From Tetraselmis striata (lineage: Eukaryota > Chlorophyta > Chlorodendrophyceae > Chlorodendrales > Chlorodendraceae), in NCBI GenBank assembly GCA_006384855.1, contig VCJN01000094.1, forward strand, positions 1 through 64,000: 64,000 nucleotides of DNA. The letters run 5' to 3'. Under the pieces are notes generated by a model, which had not been told where the DNA came from, made no database searches, and worked only from the letters and a program-made list of their open reading frames with translations. Positions 55,049 through 64,000 of the stretch are shown piece by piece. Position 1 is the stretch's first letter. The number at the start of each line of letters is the position of its first letter. The position numbers were made by a program, and so were the translations under genes.

Positions 55049-58000
55049 ATGAAGAGCAGCGCCACTCCTCTCCACTGCGTGCTGCTGTTGCTCGTCTGCC
55101 TGATGAGCTCTGACGCCATGGCAAGCGCAGCAAGACTCTGCGACCACGGCGCAGCAGCTCAAGGCATCGCGGGATGTGATGAAACGAATTCTGGAAGATC
55201 ACTCATGCAATCTGGCGGGGGGAATGAGGTGCGTTACGCCCCCCCTGGGTTTGGCTATTCGTTACCACCTCCCTCCACCTCAACATTTCACAGATTGCCT
55301 GCGAATGTCCAATCACCACAGTGTCGGTAGTCGATGTGCATGTTCCCAGAAATATCAGATGTCAAAACAAGTCTCGCTGAAAGAGCTGGCGATCTGTGCT
55401 TCGCGAAACAGAGAAGGCTGTAAACTGGATAATGATTGCTTAGTGATCCCTATGTCCCTTCTGCTTCATGCTAATGCAGGGCCCAACTTCATTCCGGGGA
55501 GCCCTTCGGTGCGCACAGCTTCACCTCGACCCGGCATTCAGTACATACTGTACATGCTCTTTCCTTTTCAGAAATAGTTTCAAAGCAAAGGGATCAGTAG
55601 CTTGAAAGTGCCGTCAAGAGCCATCCATCATGAAATCGTCACACCTGATGCCCCAACTGAGCGCCTTGATGGTCTGACACATGCTTTCATCATGTATTCA
55701 GGTACACCATGAGCGGCAACAGGTGCATTCTGCCAGTTCTTCTGCAGACCGAGATCTGGACAGACTGCGTGAGGAATGAGTATGGCAGCCCCGTGTGCGA
55801 GGTGATACCCCCTATCCCGCTGTCAGCCTTTAACTATACTGATCACCAATGCCTGCTTTCAGTGCTCGTGGCGCTTGCTTGGAGATGACTAGCGCGGTGC
55901 TCCGTGCAGGTGGATGACGGAAGCTGGGAAGGAGTGCGAGGCTGACGGGAATGATACCACCGGCAGCAACGGCCCTCCAACAGCGGAGACAACGCCTCTC
56001 GGTGGCGTCTGCTGGACCGGGCCCTCATCCAGCCCCATTGGCCAGGCGTGGAACCCTTGCAACGAGCCGCTGGTCTGCGCGGCTGCGCCCATCAGCCGGA
56101 GCAACATCAATTCGCTGATGTCGGGGGTGCTGCCATCAAATGCACGGGACGGCGCTCTCAACCTGACTTCTGGGACCCTTGGGATTTGCATCCCCAGGCC
56201 CATGGGCATGAGCTGGGCCCCCACCTTGGAGTAAGTCGGAATTTCTTGTCAGCAGTTCCCATGATTTCTTCCTGTTTGCGCTGCGGAGCGGGTAGACCAT
56301 TGCCTTGCTGGAGCAGCGGTACTAATCCTTTGCGCTGGATTTCAATCTGCAGGGCCGGCGGGGAGCCCCCGATGGCCTTCTTCCCTCTGACAAGCCCTGC
56401 GATTGCAACATGGCCCACCGCCGCGTACTTGGGTACATCCGAGGGAGTGACCTGGGGGAACGATGAGCTATTTGGGCGTGCCATGCGCTGCAGACAGGTA
56501 CGACATTGCGGTTGCTCATCTTAGTACATGCCACTTAGGTATGTATTAGTATATATGGCATTCCTATCCATACTGCTAATCATAGATATTCAGCGTGTTC
56601 ACTGCGGAGGCGCACAGAACCACACCAATACAGGTTGTGTTTTCGTACATGCTGTGATGTTCAGAGTTGGCAACTAATGGCGCTCTTAATTTGATATGAT
56701 GACTGAACCGCCTCACTGGCCTGACCCTCTCAACGCCTGGGTATGCGGCAGGAGCGCCTGGATGTCGCCGTCCTGCAGAATGTGGGCTACGGGAGGACAG
56801 ACGGGCAGTGGGCAATTTCTCTCTGGATCAAGCCCACCAACACATCCGGGGGAGCCTTCCAGTACATCTTCTCCCACTCTGCCCGCAGCGCAGCCACCTG
56901 GGACGCTAACCAAGTGCAGATTTATCTTCCGGAGCAAGGTCACCACGCGCATGGCGTTATTCGGGCGATTGTCAAGGACGAGACGGATGTCTACACCAGC
57001 CCCTGGGGAGTCAGAGACCTTTCTGGACTCTGATGGCCGGGTCAGTCGCGTGGCAGATCTCCCTGCTTTACAGTAATCTTACTTGCGACAGCATGTCACA
57101 TTCGCAGCCATGTCATTGCTTCTATCAGCATGAGAGTTCAGTATGAAGTATGCCATGCTGTGAAGGTAAGGTCACGCATGTTGATGCCAGAGCTCACTTT
57201 CTGCCATCCTTGGCGTGATCGCAGGTTCAGGATCAGAGAGTGTCGCTCCTCCCAGCAGCACTGCAGCCCGACCTTGCGGACGGAGCCTGGCACATGGTCA
57301 CACTGAGCACCCTCCCCTCCGGCAAGAAAGGGCTTCCGCCTCTTTGTGAACGGCCAGCTGTCCGGCGAGCTCAGCCGAGCTGCTTTGGCTAATGCCAGCG
57401 CAGCTGACAGGAAACTCGTCAGACACAGCCCCGCAAGCCCTGGACACACTTCCGGTGAATGGTGGAGATCCGCTCCAGGTGCGCGGCCATGTTGAAGTAC
57501 TCTCATCATTTCTGTCATGTATCAGCCATATATCAGGCGCTTTCCCAGATGAGTGCTTCTCTCCCTGCAGATCTCTCACTGGCACGTGACTGGTGTCCAG
57601 ATCGACTCGGAGATGTTTCTGTGTGGGAGGATGGACCTCGACAGAGATCGTCACTTCGATGGCAGCATCTCACAGCTGTCTATCTACAACAGGGCCCTCA
57701 CCCCCGCGCAGGTCCAGCGCATGTACGCCGCCGTAAGCAGTCGGCTCCCTGCCGGCTTGGAGACATCCAACACAGCACCATCACACAGCGCGGCTAGCCC
57801 GTCCGGAACTGCGGTCTCAACCTGCACCGTGGATGGCCCGAGTCAGCCGTGCCCTCAAGGCGAGCTCTGCATGCCTGTGGCGGCACCAGCTCAGCGCATT
57901 GCACCCAACGCGACACAGGAGTCGTCAGCTGAAAAGACAGGAACATGTATGCAGCTGCCGTCAGAGCTCAGTGGTCTCCCAGGGATGTCCTCCGGCACCG

Positions 58001-61000
58001 CGGATTCCCTCCCTGCCGCCTGGTTCTCCTTGAACGGCACCCTCCAGGCGTGGCCGGAAGGTCGCAGGTAACTCCCCCATCACATACAGCATGCCTTGAT
58101 TTCCATTGAGCGCCCGGTTGCCGCGATGCACTCGTGCACGCATCCTTGGGTTATTTGTGCAGCAGCACATGTGCCTGACCCCTCATCATCAGGAACAGAT
58201 GCTAACCTGCTGCTCACGAACGTACTTGTCAGGTACTTCGGCAAGCTGACAGGCGATGCCAGATTTGAAGAGGATGACATGTGGGGGGTGGCATTGCAGT
58301 GCGGCACAAGCACGTCGGGCTTGGCTGTGATCGAGGAGCGCATGCTTGAGGACGAGGATCCGCCAGGCGCCCGCGGCGGGGCTCTGTCCATCAACCTCTG
58401 GCTCAAGTTCAACCCACAGGACAGTCGGTCCTCAAGCGACCGCGTCTTTCACTACCTCTTCTCCTGGGACAACAGCGAAACCTCCGAGTACGATGCAAGC
58501 CCATGGCGGAACAATCAGATCCAGATCTACCTGCCTGCCCAGCAACACAGCGCGCACGGCGTGGCGAGAGTCATCCTGCGCGACGAGTACGACGTCGACA
58601 CTCAAAATGTGGCGTTCCTGGACTCGGATGGAATGGTGTCGTACAACGCACCGCGCCCAACGCTCCCGCACGTGGACCTGGCGGACGAGCGCTGGCACAT
58701 GCTCACAGTAACGACACTGCCCGGCGGGGGGAAGGGCTACCGCGTCTACTTGGATGGCCAGCTCACCGGCGAGCTTGCCCCCGGGGTCCAGGCCTTTCAG
58801 CCAGCCCAGCTGACGGGAGGGGACGCTATCTCTCTGTCTGGACCGCTATACCTGTGCGGCCACAAGGTTGGCTCAAGGGACCGGCATTTTCCAGGAATGA
58901 TTGCCGGTGTCGGGATTTGGCACAAGGTGAGAGATGCACAGCATCATCTCTGCTGTACCACACTTTGAAGTCATGGCCACACCACCCAAAGATGCCGCCA
59001 CTACATGCCAGTTTGTGTTGCCTGACAGTCTGGCGGTGATGCTGACTGTGTCGATGGCATTGCAGGCCTTGAAGCCCAGCGAAGTCGCCTCCCTGTGGAC
59101 CACCAAGGCGATGGATCTATCCGCTGCCGCCAACGCCACCAGCGACTCGGCATCTGTCCCGCAGCACAACAGCAGCTCTCAGGCGCTCAACTTTGCCTCC
59201 GGACCGCGCTACCTGCTGGTCACTGACCGATACACCATGTCAGGCAACCAGTGCATCTTCCCCGCCGCTGCCTCCGGAACCGTGATCGCCGATTGCATCG
59301 CCTTCCCCCCGGCCGATTCCCAATATCGTGGCGCAGCCAATGCCAGCGCTGGATGGTGCCCCACGGCGCCGCAGACATGGGAGCCCTGCATGCCCTACGA
59401 GTCGCCTCTGCCTGGCTCTTCGTATGTGCCAGTTGCCACCAGGGAAACCAGCACCCAGGCATGCATCCTGCCATCGGTTGTCAAGGGCCCACGTTCAGGA
59501 GGCACCAACGCCACCGCGCACGAGATGGTGGCGCTCGATTGCGTCTCGCTGTCTGATTTAAGCGACCGTACGGGGTCTAACATGCCAAGGCAGCAGGACG
59601 AGGGCCAATGCCTGGTGGAAAGCGGTGAGGTGTCCCGCACTCCTGTGAGGCTTGATCGACTGCTTTGCTTGGAGTGCAGTTCCTCCAACCTGCGGGCTTT
59701 CTTTTGTACGTTGGTGATATTGAGTTATGTTGGATGCGGGATGGTAGGAGAGTGGATGGACTGCATCCCAGAGCAGGAGTTCACCTTGCCTGGGAGCAAT
59801 GCCTCCGGCTCCCCCGAGTCGTTGGACTACAACAGCATGGACGGCGCTGTCGCCAGCGAGACGTCCGATCTCGCAGCCCTGAAAGCCATCAGACGGCAGG
59901 TTGCGGATATCTCCGGCTACAAGCTGTGGACCAATGAGACCTTCGAGGACTCGCCTTGTCTTCCTCCCGTGGGCGCCTCGTCCGACGAGAGGGCCACCAT
60001 CTTCCCTTCCAGCGTCCCTGGCATTGGCTGTGATGCCAACGGCAGCGTGGTGGCGATATCTCTACGGCAGGCGCCCCACCACCCTACGCAACACTACAGC
60101 GTATGAATGGACGGAGTGGTAGCTTTCTCTCTTCCATGATTACCCCCGCATTGACTGACTCGACAATCCCTGCTGATCATACCTTCCCAGGGCCGAAAAC
60201 CTCACCCGCGTACCCAGCGGAGCCTTCCAGTTGGCGAAGCTGCGGATTCTCGACCTGGCGCACAATCACCTCGCCGCCATCAGCCTGCCCAGGTCGATGA
60301 ACCTCGAGCTGCTGGACTTGCGTCACAACCGCCTGGGCGGCTCCCTGCCGGACATGATCACCAGGAAGATGCCCCAGCTTCAGATTCTCCAGCTGCAGAG
60401 CAACCGGATCACGGGGACGATACCCGCAGCAGCGAGTTTCTGGACGCAGCTGCCAAACATCACGTTCATCGACATGAGCGACAACTACATCACTGGTACA
60501 GGTCCCGTAGAGAAAAATGGCGGGGGGAGCTAGAGCCGGCTGTTCTCCACTGACTCGCAAAAGCACATCTATTGAAGGTCAATGTGGTTTCACACAGCAC
60601 GGTGCATGTATGCGCAGGGCCGCTCCCCGAGGCCATCACAGCGCTCCGTCATCTCCAGGTACGAATGCGTTCAGCAGCCACGGCGACGCATGCATGTTGA
60701 GGTGCATGCTTGTTTATAACACATGAGGATGTTCTAGTTCTCAGTTCATGTTTGCGCCTGCCGGGCGACACGTGGCTCTGGTTGAATTTCCTCTGGGGAT
60801 GCCACAGGGACTGGAGCTTCACAATAACTCTCTGGCGGGCCCGCTGCCAAGCGTCCTACCGAAGAAGCTCACGTGGCTCAGCCTGGCAAACAACCAGATG
60901 ACGGGGGAAATCCCTCCCTCCTGGTCCCAGCTGGCGTGCTTGGAGATCGCGGGCAACCCTGGGGTCTGCGGCAACGTCTCCGCGGACCTTCCCGTCCTTG

Positions 61001-61576
61001 GCTCTCGCTCCGGGGAGGTGCGCTGCCAGGCCAGCGAGAGTTCCTTCGAGGGGACGCACATAGGCAGCGCGTGTCCTGCGAGCGAGGGAACGCGCAGCGC
61101 TGAGCACGCCGGCAGCGGGAGCCCATCAGGTGAATGATCTCACTTGTCACGCCTCCCCAAGCCAATGCCGCTTCCATGTTCTGCACCATGCCATGCAATT
61201 GAGGATGACTTGCTGATGTCCTGATGTGGCCACCCGTCTGGCAGCCCAAGACGCGGAATCGCCACTGAGCCCCGCCTGGATTGCGGTGATTGTGATCGCG
61301 GCTCTCTTTCTCGTGTTTGCCATCACAATCCTGATCCTGTGCCCGAGGCTGAGGGCGTGGAGGAGCAGCCGCTTCAAGCGCTACACCGACGACAACCCTG
61401 ACCGCTGCCACTCGCCCACCTCGTCCTCCGCGCCCAGCATGGAGATCGCAATGGAGGCCATCACCGCTCCGGAGCCTGAGCCAGGCGCCACTTGCGCCAG
61501 GCGGAAGGATGCGACTCTGATCTCCAGCAACGATTCGAGCACTTACACAGCGGAAGTGGTGGCAGAGCACGTGTGA
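55049..61576 (+). CDS. LamG-LamG-LRR single-pass membrane protein, receptor-like
   Basis: Predicted surface protein of about 1,450 residues; role unknown. Exons: 55049-55228, 55480-55508 (tentative), 55702-55794, 55910-56230, 56353-56497, 56752-57040, 57225-57478, 57571-58067, 58233-58926, 59066-59624, 59748-60066, 60191-60495, 60618-60658, 60808-61129 and 61245-61576. ATG 55049 begins a signal peptide (core LHCVLLLLVCLMSSDAMASA). Short Cys-rich units (YTMSGNRCILP, YTMSGNQCIFP) recur. Two LamG/concanavalin-like domains follow: FQYIFSHSAR ... FLCGRMDLDRDRHF and FHYLFSWDNS ... LCGHKVGSRDRHF. Then come LRRs (LAKLRILDLAHNHL, MNLELLDLRHNRLGGSLP, KLTWLSLANNQMTGEIPPSW), a transmembrane helix (AWIAVIVIAALFLVFAITIL) and a tail of about 80 residues without a kinase. 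The first LamG domain has about three frame changes near 57020, 57328 and 57395; exons from 57571 on are in frame. One intron (60067-60190) appears to use a GC donor. Confidence 0.75.
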
Positions 61577-61777
61577 GGAAGAGCAAGCCATCGATGGTTT
61601 CTCTCTGAAGAATGAGTCCACATATGTATGATTGCATGATTAGCGGGGACAGAATGGGATGAAGGGCACCGGGGTTCATGGATCTGTCTGAGAGAGGTAT
61701 GCACTGTAGCCTCGGCCATTGCAGGAAATTTCGGCAGGGGCATCTTGACAGGATAGTGTGTGTTATCAAGGCCCATC

Positions 61778-61782
61778 TGTAA
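61778..61782 (+). promoter_or_regulatory. TGTAA poly(A) signal of the LamG-LRR gene
   Basis: TGTAA about 200 nt after the stop codon at 61576. Confidence 0.5.
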
Positions 61783-61909
61783 GTACTGTATTGGATGCGG
61801 GCAGCATGGTACAGCAGCTCGAACAAAAGCTGTGCATGGACTCGAGGGAGAGCTCGCCTGTCCCACAGGTCGCAACCCAGGCGATGTCATCGGACCAGTA
61901 ACGGCAACT

Positions 61910-61914
61910 TTACA
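61910..61914 (-). promoter_or_regulatory. TGTAA poly(A) signal of SEC23
   Basis: TTACA on the plus strand (TGTAA on the gene strand), about 55 nt after the SEC23 stop. Confidence 0.5.
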
Positions 61915-61967
61915 TCTGAATGGCAGACCAGGCATCCGCCGGGACGCCCCTTGCGCGAGTGGCTGGT

Positions 61968-64000
<2,033 letters not shown>

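Larger units (their letters stand above)
61577..61967. other. convergent 3' intergenic region
   Basis: Separates the stops of the LamG-LRR gene and SEC23 by 391 bp. Contains both poly(A) signals; no other feature. Confidence 0.5.

Overview
The window looks like nuclear DNA of a green alga, probably a GC-rich chlorophyte of the trebouxiophyte kind. The reasons are very GC-rich coding exons broken by many short introns, splice donors that mostly begin GTGC, TGTAA-type poly(A) signals after every host gene, plant-type TTTAGGG telomere motifs, and plant/algal forms of conserved proteins. The species cannot be named from this sequence.

Host genes, left to right: an F-box/leucine-rich-repeat protein (2.1-7.3 kb, minus); a helical-repeat protein resembling mTERF (11.3-12.8 kb, plus); nucleoporin NUP160 (18.3-28.9 kb, plus, 16 exons whose phases all agree); a BRCA1/BARD1-like protein with RING, RanBP2-type zinc finger and two BRCT domains (31.6-37.9 kb, plus, 12 exons); the nucleolar GTPase nucleostemin/NSN1 (40.4-44.2 kb, minus, 9 exons); a large secreted or membrane protein with two LamG-like domains, LRRs and one transmembrane helix (55.0-61.6 kb, plus); and the C-terminal half of the COPII coat protein SEC23 (62.0 kb to the window edge, minus). 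They are housekeeping or surface genes and do not form one pathway.

Between the genes lies mobile and repetitive DNA: a minisatellite and microsatellites (0-1.6 kb), a LINE tail (14.0-14.4 kb), a tyrosine-recombinase element with nearly identical terminal direct repeats just upstream of NUP160 (14.7-18.0 kb), a tRNA-derived SINE with an 11-bp target duplication (30.1-30.4 kb), a degraded retroelement fragment (45.0-46.6 kb), a degraded reverse transcriptase plus nuclease-like element (47.1-52.8 kb) and a small terminal-inverted-repeat element (49.1-49.8 kb).

Unusual points are the RING/RanBP2/BRCT architecture, the LamG-LRR-transmembrane protein with frame changes confined to one domain, long poly-C runs beside splice sites on the sense strand, and telomere-type motifs scattered through NUP160 introns. 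Exon boundaries were derived by hand from splice motifs and phase; no alignment or database search was run.
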